Positions 10,970 to 23,500 of a DNA stretch of 64,000 bases are shown piece by piece. The translations under genes and the position numbers were made by a program. Origin of the DNA: Dipteronia dyeriana. Lineage: Eukaryota; Streptophyta; Magnoliopsida; Sapindales; Sapindaceae. Numbering within the stretch: the first letter of the stretch is position 1; every line of letters begins with the position of its first letter. The notes below the pieces were generated by a model. The model was given only the letters and a program-made list of their open reading frames with translations, ran no database searches and was not told the origin of the DNA. The stretch covers positions 63,299,687 to 63,363,686 of the forward strand of contig CM065295.1 of assembly GCA_032871835.1 (NCBI GenBank), written 5' to 3'.

Positions 10970-11130
10970 TAAGCGGTTGGCATGATTCTTGCTGTGTTCA
11001 TCTAAGACCATTTGATGAGCTTTTTCACTTTGTATCCATACCTGCATTCTCATTTGTTGGGCATAATCTACTGCTTCTTGTCCAGTAACTCCCCATTCCA
11101 GACTTTGAGAATTGAGTGGAATACAAGCTA
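10970..11130 (-). pseudogene. Exon-like fragment of unknown origin
   Basis: A minus-strand frame encodes a peptide (NLACIPLNSQSLEWGVTGQE, then AVDYAQQMRMQVW and KAHQMVLDEHSKNHANRL) with a complexity and amphipathic character unlike the repeat-derived frames around it. Splice-like signals flank it: an acceptor-like ...CATAG just upstream and donors GTATGG after AGAATGCAG or GTATCA after ACCG. I do not recognise the protein. No neighbouring exon could be found, so it may be a captured or orphaned exon, or chance. Confidence 0.3.
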
Positions 11131-11210
11131 AGTTCATGGAACTATGGACGCACTCACAATTATTATTCCTCTATAAAAAATCATGCCACCCTTTTTCACT
11201 TTTTGAGGAA

Positions 11211-11539
11211 TGTTGTGAGTTGAAAATCGTCGAGACACAAAATAATTAGATAAAAGTAAAAGCAAAGCAGGATAAAAGAAATTTATATAGTTCAGAATAA
11301 AGTCTACATCCACGGATAGAGATGGAAAAAAATTCACTATAATCAATAAGGATTATAAATGAGTATCTTAGAATCACTCACAAAATCCAAAATCTTATTA
11401 CATCCAAATAACTTTCTGATGGTTCAAAAGAGACTTCTATCTAAAAGATCCTATAACCATACATTTATAATATGGGTAGCGATAAATTAGGAATCTATAT
11501 CAAATAAAGTTAATGACTAATTTAAGCCACATATTAACA
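11211..11539 (-). repeat. 3' LTR of copia element A
   Basis: In plus sense it begins TGTTGTGAGTTGAAAATCGT and ends ATTAACA, about 329 bp. It aligns along its whole length with 25545-25878, including the blocks AGAGATG, CTTATTACATC, AAGATCCTATAACCA and TCAAATAAAGTTAATGACTA. Being left of the RNase H end, it is the 3' LTR. Confidence 0.8.
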
Positions 11540-14388
11540 AATCTTAACATTAGCTTAAATTCGTATAAAGGTCTACTAATTAGAATTTGTCTGTTATCTC
11601 CTATAACAAACCTCTTAGGGAAAAATAAATCAAGTCCAAGCGGGTTTTGAAACTTGAACACATGAACAAGTTTGGTTAACATATCAGCTAGATTTTCTGC
11701 TGTGGAAATTTTCTTGACTATAATTGCTTCTTGAGAGACAATCTCTCGAAAAACGTGATATTTGCCATCCATGTGTGGTTATCTCATGGTACATAAGATT
11801 TTTCATTAAATGTATCACACTATGACCGTAACAAAATATAACTATAGAATCCTGTTATAAACCCATATTACTTACCAAACCTCTAAGCCAAATAGCTTCC
11901 ATCACTGTTTCAACCACTGCCATATACTCTGTCTCTGTAGTAGACAAAGCAACTGTAGACTATCAACTAATGGAACAACCCAAAAATGTGAAGATATAAC
12001 CTGTTAGAGATTGCCTTTTATCTAAACCACCATCATAATAAAAATCCACATAACCAATCATATTATTGGTTGTATTATTTTTTCAAAATACTAAACCCAA
12101 ATCTACAGTACCTTTCAAATATCGAAAAATCTATTTCACCCTTCCTAATGAATTTTTCTTGGAAAAACCATAAATCTATTAACCATTCTGACATCATGTG
12201 AAATTTCAGAACGAGTGTAAATCATTGCATACATCATACTTGTAACATCGCTAGCATATGTAACTCGAGACATTTTCTCCACTTCATCCTTTGATTTGGT
12301 GACAAAGTTGATGAAAGTTAAAATGTACAGCTAGTGAGTAGTCACAAGTTTAGAATCTTTCTTAACAAAGAGTTCAAAAAAAATTTCCATATAACTTGCC
12401 TTCTTTTCTATCCATATGAAATTCCATATCCAAAATTTTCTTAGCAGCACCCAAATCTTTCATCTCAAATTCACCCATAAGCTAAAATTTCAATTTAATA
12501 ATATCACTTTTATTTTTAACAGCAATTAGTGTGTGAACAACATATATCAGTAAATAAATAAAATAATCATCTAGGAGTTTCATGAGATACACACAACTGT
12601 CATAATCACGTCGTGAGTAATCATAGCCAACCATAAAAGTATCAGACTGCTGGTACCATTACCGAGGATCAAGACTGCTTCAAACCATATAATGATTTCT
12701 TTAACAAATAAGCACGGTCTTTATTATCTTGAACCAAAAACCTCATTTAGTTGATGAATAAAAGTTTGTTCCTCGTTGTTCTAAATCCACGTCAAACATT
12801 GCAACCATGGAAAGTAGCACACGAAATGAGCTATGTTTTACCACTGGTGAAAACACATTATTAAAGTCTACACCCTCAGTTTGACTGTATCCCTTTGTAA
12901 CTAAACGTGCTTTGAACCTAGCTAGCAGTTTCAATCCTTGAGAGTCCTTATGTTTTCTTGAAGACTCATTTGCATCCAATAATCTTCTACCCCTTAGGCT
13001 GTTTAACCAATTCTAAGTTTGATTCTTACGAATAGATTCAATTTTTTTTCACTCATTGTAATAGCCCACTGAGAAGATTCAGTACTAATGACAACTTCCT
13101 GATAAATAGAGAGTTCCTAAATTTCAATAGTTTTTACAACATTCAATACAAAAGAAACTAAATCTGTATATCCATACCATTAAGGTGACCTAATTTGTCT
13201 TCATTTCCTCCATATAGCTCTATTGTATTGCTGTATTTTTTATTTTATTTTTGTATTATCAATAGAGTCATGCACATCACCCTGAGTTGGCTGAATTAAA
13301 GTGTCATTTTTCACTTTATTAAAATCTTCAACTTCAAACTCCACCTGCTTACTTACACCATGATCTATATCTACATCTACAAACTCTTTTTTTTTTGTCA
13401 TGCAGCATGGCCAAATTTGTCAAATTTCACATCTGTTCTATTTATAATTTTTCTAACTCGGGTTCAACACACTACAAACGATAACCTTTCACCATAATCT
13501 CAAATCCTAGAAATACACATTTTATAGCTATATGCTCACGTTTACAATTAATCACATGGGCATATGCATGACAACCAAATATTTTTATATCAGAATAATT
13601 AGCAGGAGTACCGGACCATATCTCAATAGGAGTCTTCAATTCAGTTGCAGTTGCTGGAGATTTGTTCACTAAATAGCAAGCATAGTTAACAGCTTCAGCC
13701 CAAAAATCTTTTTCTGAACCAGAATTTGAAAGTGAACAACATGTTTTCTCCAATAGGTTCTATTCATATGTTTCGTAACTTCATTTTGCTGTGGCATTTT
13801 TCTGATAGTGTGGTGTCTCACTATCCCTTCATACTCGTGGAACGCATTAAATTGACCCTTACATAATTTCAAACCATTATTGGTTCTAAATCGTTTTATT
13901 TTGTCTCCTATTTGATTTTCAACAAGAATTTTCCACTTCTTGAATTTCGGAAAAACATCATTTTTCTTTTTCAAGAAATACACCCAAACACGGCTGGAAA
14001 AATCATCAATATTTGTCATAATATACATAGAACCATCTCTTGACTCAACATGAGTAGGACCCCAAAGATCTGAATGGATGTAATCCTATATACTCATTGT
14101 CCTATGAGTAGTTATGGTGAATTTAACTCTGCAGTTTCTCATAAACAAAATGCTCATAAAAGTCAAGTTTACCTGTTTTATGATATTCTAACAAACTTCG
14201 TTTACTCAAAATAGTCATGCCTACCACACTCAAATGTCATAAACGCATATGCTACAAACGAGTAATATCTGAATCTTGATCTGATGAAGATGAAACAACT
14301 TCAACACCAATAATTGTTCTTCCCTGAAGTACAAAAAGGCCATTAGACAATTATATTTTTATCACAACAAGAGCACCCTTACTAACTA
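11540..14388 (-). pseudogene. Copia A pol remnant: integrase, RT and RNase H
   Basis: From right to left (minus sense): GAG-pre-integrase with GLFVLQGRTI and SSSSDQDSDITRL; integrase core pieces including NIDDFSSRVWVYFLKKK, RFRTNNGLKLC (a D of the catalytic triad appears as N) and MPQQNEVTKHMNRT; then FWAEAVNYACYLVNKSP and KIFGCHAYAHV. Reverse transcriptase is seen as FKARLVTKGYSQTEGVDF and FSPVV. The RNase H end reads TAENLADMLTK. Stops and frameshifts interrupt all of it, so there is no function. The palm YVDD box could not be found intact. Confidence 0.75.
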
Positions 14389-15818
14389 TAAGATCCTCGG
14401 TTTTTTATTGGCTTATTTCGATTGACAAAACACATTTGGGGATTAAAATGTAAGGGTAGTTTAGGCCATCTTTGTTCAAAGCCAAACTCAAGCTTCAAAT
14501 GTATATCACTTGCTTAATTTCATTGAAGAGATTTAAGGCTCACATTCACTCATATGCATGTTTCGATCACCTTGCATTAGTGCTTAATTGCCTTTATGTG
14601 TGCTTGATTTTTCTATCTCTTGCTTGCTTGGATTGTTTTTTTGTTTGGTCTTCCATTTGTCCCTTTGATCTCCTTGAATTAGGGAAGTGCACGGGTTATG
14701 CATGGTTGGCTACTTGCTTAATGCACTAAGTGATTGGTTCTCACTCTCGATGTCAGGTCAATGAGCAGACACTTGCGCGGCTGTGCGCGGATATGCGGGT
14801 CACTGTGAAGGTGGGAAGCCACGCACAGACCGGCGCACTATACGGATCTGGGTAGATTTTTACCAAAACGATGTCGTTTTGTTTTTCTATATATATATAT
14901 ATATATGTTATCTTCTTTCTCATTTAGATCTAGAGTTCTGAAATTCATTCCCTAGAGAGAGAAATTGACTCCAAGAGAGAGAGAGAGCTCACAAGAACAG
15001 TTCTTGACACAACCAACCTTCAATCCATGGCCATCTAGCATAATATTTGCATCATCCGATCATGGGTCTTCCTGTTTTCTTTGACTAGATAAACTTTACA
15101 TGCCCTAGATTCCATTGTTTCATTACTATGACAAGTATGCCTAGGTTTAATATTTATTGTTGATTAAATGCATGTCTTTGAGTTAAATTATATTTATAAC
15201 ATGCTTGGATTGTTGATTGTTGGTTGAGATGATTGTTTGTGATAACTAGTATTTAGGACGATTTTACCCTTCTAGCTAAATCTCTATACTTTGCATGTAG
15301 ATATTGTTTAGGTCTAATTGATTGCATTTGTTGATTGCATTGATTGTTCTTTGCCATTGTTTATGACAACTGTTGTTGATTGGCTTTTGTTTGACAACTA
15401 GATATTAGTCTTTCATAGCTATATCTAGTTAGGTTTTTTACACTTGCATTTAGACATTGATATCTATGAATTGCATTTATTGACATCTTTGAATTGCTAG
15501 ATAAGCATTTAGTGTAGCCTAGCACTACTTACATGTTTGAATATTTCATCATATTCACTTAGGTTATTTTGACTCTTCATTGAGGTTAAGCTTTGTGACT
15601 AAGTGTTTAAGGCACAAGCTTGTTGATCAAGAATCACTATTAAAGCCTGTTGGGTAGTAGTGCTGGGTTAGTAACCTTGAAGCGTGACTAGGTGGTCAAC
15701 TTAGGTTGTAAACATCATTACAATAATGGATTTGAGGATCGGATGTGGCTAGAATGATATATTGTAGTTTTTCCCTTGTCGAATGATTTCCACGTATATA
15801 TCGTGTGTTTTTTTTTTT
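14389..15818 (+). repeat. SIRE-type LTR fragment E, plus orientation
   Basis: Aligns with the reverse complement of the D-element LTR (38169-39711): TTGGCTTATTTCGATTGACA, ATGTAAGGGTAGTTTAGGCC, CACTTGCTTAATTTCATTGA at its start, and later GTTGTAAAC, GGATTTGAGGATCG and TTTCCACGTATATATCGTGT. It stops in a T run at about 15807-15818, short of the expected LTR end. It carries a GC-rich stretch near 14770-14850, (AT)n at 14888-14907 and an AG-rich leader. It interrupts copia A in the region where protease should be. Confidence 0.7.
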
Positions 15819-15821
15819 TTG

Positions 15822-17419
15822 AAACAAATATTATGGTATGTATAATATTAATCTAGGGGGGGGTGAATAGATTTTAAACAATTTTACCAAATTTTGGTTA
15901 ATGGACAAGTTGATGAAAATACCCCTAGCTAGTTACAATAATATCACAAGTGTAATAAGTGCGGAAATAGTAAAGACACTTGAGATATACGTGGAAACCC
16001 TCCAAATGGAAAAAACCACGGGCTGATAAATGCGCCACACTCAAACCTCGAATCCACCAATGGCAAAGGAATTACAACCTAATCCCGGTTTAAAATCCAC
16101 CACCAATACCTAATCCCGATATAAGTGAACCTAGTCCATCTTGCTTGCGATTTAAGCTATCTACTCCCGGAAGCAACACAAGTTTTATTTCTCAATGAAG
16201 AGATAAAATGGCCTATGTGAATATATGATGATATTCAAAGAACAAACAAGGCTAGGAAACCTTATATGCTAATCTAGGATTATGAGATGACAATTAATGC
16301 AATCCTAGATATCAAGAGCTAAATGACATGTTCAAAAAGCTTAGCTAAACATAGATCAAACAATCCTATGAAGCTATCACAATACAACACTCAATCATGT
16401 CATCACAACAATCTTTAGTTTGTATCTAGAATATGTTCTAAGAGCATACAAATAATTAAAGAGATGGCTTAGCAAGCAGAACACTTAACTTGAAAGAAGA
16501 TAGTGAATAACTTACCAAACAAGATGTGATGAAGCAAAACTATCCATTGATGCACTCTAAATGATCTTAGATGATGTAAGATGAAGTTTTTATGCACATG
16601 GGAATGCTTTGAGTGTTTAAAGATGAGTTCTTGGAAGAGTTTTCCTTTTGAAATGTGTTCTAAGGAAAAGATATGATGTTCTAAACTCTTACACGACCTG
16701 AATACAAAGAGTTATATATATATGAGTTTCAATCAAAGTGAGGTCGTTTTGGAAAAAATGTTCTACCTCCCGCTATGTGCGCTGGTGAGGTGCGCTGGTC
16801 GAGTAGCGCACCACCAGCGCACAACCTAAATTTTCAATAGGTGCTGGTCGAGTGGCGCAGCACAGTGGCACATAACAAACAACGATAAACTGGAATGTTG
16901 CGCTAGTGAGGTTGCGCTAGTCGAGTAGCGCACCACCAGCGCACTGTCCACTTTTTCAACATTGCGGGGGTGCAGTGGTGTAGCTCAGTGGCGCATAACA
17001 AGCGGCGATCCACTAGAATGTTACGTTGGTGAGGCTGCCCTAGTCGAGTAGCGCACCACCAGCGCAATGCCCACTTTTTCAACACTCAAACACATAAAAT
17101 CAACAAGTCCTAGAGTGATGAAAATGCATCTTATACTAATGCCTAACATGACATAAAACTTTAATTACTAGATGCAAATGAATTAACAAGAGTCATTTAA
17201 ACCAAAATGCACACAAGTATAAACACACAACATATATGAATAAGTGTTATGTATGAATTTGTGAGTGTGTGCAACTATCTCTTCAAAGCAAGTAAGCACA
17301 AGAATTTCACCTTTGGTGCTTCTCCTCTTGAGGTCTTGAAAGCCTAAACTACCCTTACGTAAAACCCCAAAATGTGATTTGTTCACGAAATAAGCCAATC
17401 AATAAATGAGGACTTTACA
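15822..17419 (-). repeat. SIRE-type 3' LTR of element C, minus orientation
   Basis: Shares with the D LTR the G run near 15855, 'tgaatag' next to it, ATATACGTGGAAACCCTCCA, AAACCACGGGCTG, and the end region with CACGAAATAAGCCAATCA and a terminal ...CTTTACA at 17419. A purine-rich minus-strand tract (AAAAGGGGAGAT) directly abuts the LTR at 17420, as a polypurine tract should. It lies head to head with LTR E. Confidence 0.75.
16790..17085. repeat. ~122-bp GC-rich tandem repeat in LTR C
   Basis: Units containing GTCGAGTAGCGCACCACCAG recur starting near 16795, 16917 and 17040, spacing 122-123 bp. Within a unit, TGCGCTGGT and ACCAGCGCA form a hairpin stem (about 16790-16822). The GC content contrasts strongly with the flanks. 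Located in U3 of the LTR. Confidence 0.75.
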
Positions 17420-18529
17420 ATCTCCCCTTTTGGCTATTTCGTGACAAAACCACCACTCACATTGATCCTCACAAAACAAAATAAAACACCGGAAAGATAT
17501 TCTACATTACAAAGAGATTTACATAAAAAAAAAACTTCAAATCTTCAATCTATTGTAGAATTATCAAACCTACACACAAAACAAACACAAATACACTTTC
17601 CAAACCAAGTGCATGTGAGATGATCAAGTGAATATAAAACAAAAGCATTTACATTTAAGAATATGAGTATGACATTGTGTAATGCTCCCCCTCAAAGGGT
17701 TACTCCCCCTAAATGTAATCTCCCCAACAAGTACTACTCCTCTTAAAGCCAACACATTGTAACTCCCCTAACATCACAAGGTTACTCCCCTTTTTTGTCA
17801 TGATATAGGCAAAGGAGAAGTCCCCAACCGGGTCACTCAGGGCAAAGAAAGAAATGAGCATACAAGATATTTGCATAATTATATAAGCCACATTTATGCA
17901 ACTCAATTAATAGGAGAGAAACAAGGAGATTTATTTTAAGAAAATGTGTGAATCAAAAATGCTTTGCATACAAGACATGTTGCATTCAAGTCCAAAAAAC
18001 AATGGTATTTGGCAAAGCAAAAGACAAAGGTTTCTAATATAATTCAAACCAATTTCACCATTTGTCATGAGAGAATCAAGGATATAGAGTTTTTATAGAT
18101 ATCAAGTTTTAATAGCACTATATCCAACTTTATAAGCGAAACATGGCATGAGCAACTTTGCACCCTATTTGAATTTTTTGGGTAGGATACCCGTATGATA
18201 GTAGCCGTTTTCAACTAATAAAGAAATAAAGACATTGATGAAACATTTTATCATTATGTCATGGAGATAATTATAGGTCATTCAATATGTACTTCCTATG
18301 TAGATCTCCTGGTCCAAAAATACATGTTTAAACATAAATATGACATGGATTGTAATCAAAGCAAAGTTCACACTTATTAAAGAAAATACGATATAATATA
18401 GTATAAGTGCAACCAAGCTACTCAAGCAATCAATAAAGGAGCATAAACATTTTCAAAATTTTTGCATGCAACAAGTATACAATAACTCTCTTTGCTTGAG
18501 TTCCCCTTATAGGATCAAAGACCAAAACT
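17420..18529 (-). other. 3' untranslated part of SIRE-type element C
   Basis: No coding region. It matches, in order, the equivalent part of element D (about 30840-31390), for example the block CCCGTATGATAGTAGCC against CCCATATGATAGTAGCC. It includes repeated plus-strand CTCCCC words at 17685-17790, i.e. extra polypurine-like tracts in element sense. Confidence 0.6.
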
Positions 18530-19003
18530 CATCAGCTCCATGAAACAAATCTCAATAGATCTACTAAGAGTTTTGAATCGGGTAGCATCTAAGGGTAAAT
18601 ATATCCGTTAGTTGATCATTAGTACCTACATGCTCAAGTACTATGCATTTACTCTCAACTAGTTCTCTAATGAAATGATGACGAATGTCAATATGATTAG
18701 TTCTAGAATGTTGAACCGGATTCTTGGAAATATTAATTGCACTCATGTTATCATAAAAGAGAGTAAGAGTACCTTGATTGAATCCATAGTCGACTAGCAT
18801 TTGCTTCATCCAAAGGAGTTGTGTGCTTCCACTCCCAGCAGCTATGTATTTGGCCTCAGCCGTGGACAAAGAAATTGAATTTTGCTTCTTACAAAACCAA
18901 GAGACAAGGTTATTCCCAAGGAAAAAGCAACCGCCCGATGTACTTTTCCTATCATCACAATTTCCTGCCCAATATGTATCACTAAACTCAATACATTTAG
19001 TTT
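18530..19003 (-). pseudogene. SIRE-type RNase H remnant of element C
   Basis: Minus-strand frame with GCFFLGNNLVSWFCKKQNSI, then STAEAKYIAAGSGSTQLLWM, DNMSAINISKNPVQHSRT and HIDIRHHFIRELVESK, the copia RNase H region. Close to the same region of element D. It loses frame near 18595 (a few bases missing before LDATRFKTLSRSI) and is cut off upstream at about 19003, so most of pol is gone. Confidence 0.8.
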
Positions 19004-19004
19004 A

Positions 19005-19620
19005 AATAAAGATTTTTAAAAAACAAATCTGGAAAATCAAATTCAAACACATTTATCAAAAATAAACTTAGCAAACCAAACACAATAACACTCAAACACG
19101 TCACAAATAATGGAGATTTTTATTAAAAAAAGATTTAGTTTATTAAATATAAAATCTTTAAAAAAAGGAAAAAAATTAAAATAAACTTAAAAGAAATAGA
19201 GAGTAGATCGATGGATCTGCTCCTCCAAAGCAAGGAAAAAAAAAGAAATAGAGCAAGAAGAAGTAGACGAAGAAAGAAAAAGCAAATGAAGAAATAGATG
19301 GCAGAAGACGAGAAGAAAGAAGAAAAATGGAGAAAAAAGAAAGAAGTAGACGAAGATGAGAACTAGAAAGCAAAAGAAGAAAGAAGGAGATGAAAATGAG
19401 AGAAGATGTGACTTGCGCTCAACGTGAAAAAAAAGAAAAAAAAATGTTGATTTTTTTTAAACAAAAACAAATATTTTGTGTTTTTCAAATATTTCACTAT
19501 TAACACTGGTTTTGTTTTTCATTTTGTTTTTTGTTTTTTGAAAATTTAATAAAAAATAGTTAACGAACATGAACTCAAAATCATTTTTGAAAAACAAAAA
19601 CAAAAACGGACTAAAAAATA
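19005..19620. mobile_element. Fragment of TIR element family G plus purine-rich tract
   Basis: The reverse complement of 19480-19615 matches the terminal region of the elements at 26924 and 28080: TCCGTTTTTG, CAAAAATGATTTTGA, GTTCGTTAAC, CAAAACCAGTGTTAA and GAAAAACACAAAATA. Positions 19160-19430 form a strongly purine-rich stretch (AAGAAG/GAAAAA words) on the plus strand, which could adopt triplex structure. The other end of the element is not identified. Confidence 0.6.
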
Positions 19621-19963
19621 GCTGCAGGATGAGGACTAAATCTTTATCATCATATCATATTTCACATCATTTTTATTCAAAATTAGAACAATACTATTAA
19701 ATTCAACAGCATGATCTTGAACATACTTACCTTTTGAGAAACGAATACTGAGATGTTGCTACTTCAAATAGAGTCTACTGGAAAGGGATTTGATCATTTA
19801 TAAGCTTTCCAACATAAGCCACAATGATTATGCGGTTTTCTCCTTAGACGCCTCATATAGCACCATATTAGATAATGACAATAAAATTTCACTGAAAGCT
19901 TTCTCGATAATATCATCTTTTTCTTCTTCAGGCATCTTCTCAGGCAATTTCTTTCTACTTTCA
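19621..19963 (-). pseudogene. Copia A gag, second part
   Basis: Minus strand encodes KLPEKMPEEEKDDIIEKAF, LSNMVLYEASKEKTA, a stop, then SLWLMLESL and SSRLYLK, HAVEFNSIV, a typical copia gag (UBN2-like) core. It continues the frame broken at 25292 by element B: the upstream half ends ...KMRALLTQQK and this part resumes at KKLPEKMPE. It ends near 19621 where LCSLP-type sequence is expected. Confidence 0.75.
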
Positions 19964-20572
19964 TGTTAGGATATGTTAAGCAAGAAACAAATGGAAAAAT
20001 GAGTTCCAACAAGTGGCGCGGCGGCGACCGCGACTGAGGCAAGAGCTCGCACCGCAGCACACACAGCGGAGAATTCCATGTGTGACATGTTGTGTGTACT
20101 GTGGCATAGGCAACATGCACACACCGAGATCTGTGGAGCGGTATTCCAAAGACGAATCATGCATTATGGACCGAGGCACAGACATGTGCCCACACAGCGG
20201 TCCAGACCGCGGTAGAGACGGATTGCATGAGGAAAGAGGAAATCTGTGCAAATAAGTAATTGGAAAAGGAAATATTCCAATTGGGATTTTGCTAACCCTA
20301 GTACTTTCATATAAATACCACCATTATTTGTACTAAAAAAAGTGAGAAGAAAAAAAGCAGAAAATAGTGTTTAGTGTGTGAGAGCAATTATAGAGAGAGA
20401 CTGAAAGAGAGACAGAGATTGTAATCAACTCTGAGACATAGTGGATTTAGTGCGGTGCGCTCTGTGGACATAGACAAATTGTTGAACCACGTAAAATCTT
20501 TTGTGTCTTATTTTCTTATTGCTTTCTAGTTTGTGTTTGGATTTGTGTGTTTGTAATGTCTTCTCAACAACA
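19964..20572 (+). repeat. 5' LTR of copia element B
   Basis: About 609 bp, TGTTAGGATATGTT...CAACAACA, matching 24657-25291. A TATAAATA box is at 20310-20317. U3 upstream of it is GC-rich (20010-20225), including the near-palindrome GCGGTCCAGACCGC at 20197-20210. R/U5 is AGAGAG-rich. Confidence 0.9.
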
Positions 20573-20575
20573 ATT

Positions 20576-20587
20576 GGTATCAAAGCT
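20576..20587 (+). promoter_or_regulatory. Primer-binding site of element B
   Basis: TGGTATCAAAGC, three bases after the LTR, complementary to the 3' end of initiator tRNA-Met as usual in plant copia elements. Confidence 0.8.
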
Positions 20588-20589
20588 CT

Positions 20590-23500
20590 ATGTTAGGGCG
20601 GATTATTTTTCACACAAATCTAGGTTCTCTCGAGGTCATCGATAAATCAGAGAAGAAAACGCATACGATTGAGAAATTCAATGGTTTGAATTTCAGCTTC
20701 TGGAAGATACAGATGGAAGATTATCTGTACTATAAGGAATTGCAATGGCCGAAAAAAAAGCGACCAAAGAATATGACCGATGAAGATTAGGAAAAGAAAT
20801 GAAAACCGAAGAACATGGATGATGATGACTTTGAACTCCTGGACAGGTAAGCATTGGGACCAATTCGTCTCAGTTTGACGAAGAAGGTCGCCTTCAACGT
20901 AAAGGATCAACAGACAACCAAAGATCTAATGGATACCCTATCATACCTATAAGAATAGCCTTCTGCGGTAAGGAAAGTCCATCTTGTTAAGAAGTTATCA
21001 ACCTTGAAGATGGCGGAGGGTCAGAACTTTAAAGATTTTCTGAACCAGTTCATTGAAGTAAAGGACGGGTTGTATTCTTTATCTATGGGGTTTGATGAGG
21101 AGTTTATGGCGGCTTTTCTACTCACCCAAATGCCAGAAAGTTGGAAAATGACATGCCGGTCGATTGCCAACTCTTTCGGGAAATAAAAATTGAATCTTCA
21201 GCAGATTATAAACATGATCATGACGGAAGAGATCAGGATATGTGAAGAGGGATTAGGGGCATCTACATCTTCAGCATTGAATTTGGAAGGTAGATAAGGC
21301 AGAAGCAGAAATCGAAATACAAATCAACGGGGAAGATCAAAGTCAAGAGGTAAGTCCAAGTCTAAGAATCAGGTCAATTATTCGGGAAACTAGCAACAAA
21401 GCAAAAAGGATGCAGAATTCTGGAATTGTGGTAAGAAATGTCATCTCTCTTATGAGTGTAGATCTGAGAAGAAAGATAAGGGCAAGAGCAGTGCGAATTG
21501 TGTATCGAAGGAGTTAGATGACTGTCATATCTATTCGTTGGAAAGTAAGATAGAGTCCTGGGTCTTGGATTCGGGAGCGTCATTCCTTGCCACACCTCAC
21601 AGAGACTTGCTCTAGAGCTACGTCTTTGGAAATTTGGGTAAAGTGTATCTTGATAACGATCAAGCTTGCGACATTATCGAGAAGAGAGTTGTGAAGATTC
21701 AACTGTAAGGGTCAGTTTGGAAGCTCAACAATATGAGGCATATACCGGACTTGAGGAAGAATTTGATCTGTATTGGGCAATTGGCATCAGATGGTTTTGT
21801 GACGACTTTCACAAGTGCTAAGTGGAAGATTTCAAAAGGTGTAATGACAGTCACCCGAGGAAGTAAGAATGGGTCGCTTTACACAACCACGGATGGTTGT
21901 GGTTCAGTTGTTATGGCGGAAGGCAAAGATGATCTAAACTTGTGGCACCAGAGGTTTAGGCACATGAGTTCTCATGGGTTGAAGTGTCTTCATTCGAAAG
22001 GTAAGTTGCCAGATTTGAAAAGTGTTGAAATCCATTTCTGTAAGAGCTGTATTTTGGGAAAACATAAAAGAGTGAGCTTCAAGATGACCGGAAGAACATC
22101 GGTAAAGGAGAAGTTGGAGCTAGTGCACACCGATGTTTGGGGTCCAGCTTCAGTCTCATCAACCGGAGGTAAACTGTAATTCGTCACGTTCATCGAAGAC
22201 CATTCCAGAAAGGTATGAGTTTACTTTCTAAAATACAAGTCTGAGGTATTTGATGATTTCAAGAGATGGAAAGCCAGTGTTGAGAATAAGACAGGTTTGA
22301 AGATCATAAAGTTGCATTCAGACAATGGTGGGGAATATGAAGAATGAGTTCAAGAGGTTTTGCCACCATAATGGGATAAAGCTCAGTAGGACGGTTCCTG
22401 AAACCCCAAAGCAGAATGGCATAGTAGAACGGATGAACAGGACATTGACTGAGAGAGCCAGAAGCATGAGGTTACACTTAGAGCTGCTAAAACAGTTCTG
22501 GGCATAAGCAATTAATACAACAGCATATTTGATCAACGGAGGACCATCAAAGCCCTTGGACCTCGCTATACCAGAAGAGATCTAGACTGGGAAAGAGGTA
22601 AAACTTTCTCATCTTAAAATGTTTGGGTGTGTTTCTTATGTATATGTAGGTGATCACGCGCGAAGTAAGCTAGACGCCAAGTCAGTGAAGTGTACTTTAG
22701 TGGGCTACGGAAATGATGATTTTGCTTACAAGCTGTGGGATGACCAAAACCGTAAGATGATCAGAAGTAGAGACGTTGTCTTCAACGAAAGGGTCATGTA
22801 CAAAGACAGGAACACACAAGTGTCTGAGCCTGAAGATCCAGAGTTTTTTTGGACCGAATGATGTACATGATAGAGGGATCATGGAACACATTAAACAGAA
22901 TGATGAAGAGCAATGTGTGCAGCCCCAGGTACAAGAACCAATCCCATCTAGAGATGTTCCAATGACATAGGTCTAGAATACATTGAGAAGATTAACTCGA
23001 ACTCCTATACCAAATAGGAAATACTTGCACTACATGCTGCTGACAGATGCAGGAGAACCTGAGTGCTATGATGAAGCTTGTCAGGGAGAAGATGTGAGCA
23101 AGTGGGAGCTTGCAATGAAGGATGAGATGGAGTCGTTGGCATCTAACCAAACTTGGGAGTTAGCCAAGTTGCCTGAAGGAAAGAAAGCCCTATAGAACAA
23201 GTGGGTGTATCAGATCAATGAGGAACATGACGGTTCCAAGAGATACAGGCATGACTTATAGTCAAAGGTTTCCAACAAATTAAAGGTATCGACTACTCTG
23301 AAATTTTTTCTCCTGTTGTTTAACTAACTACGATCCAGTTAGTGTTAAGTATTATCGTTACAAAAGGGTTATATCTAGAGCAGTTAGATATGAAGACTAC
23401 ATTTCTTCATGGGGAATTGGAGGAAGAGATATACATGAAGCAACCAGAGGGGTTTACGGAAGATGACAAAGAAGAGTTGGTATGCAAATTGACAAAGAGC

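Noticed and set aside
19794..20255. Cysteine-rich frames across the element B LTR
   Set aside because: Non-coding LTR; the VCACCLRRG-like peptides reflect the shared GC-rich U3 repeat, not a protein family.
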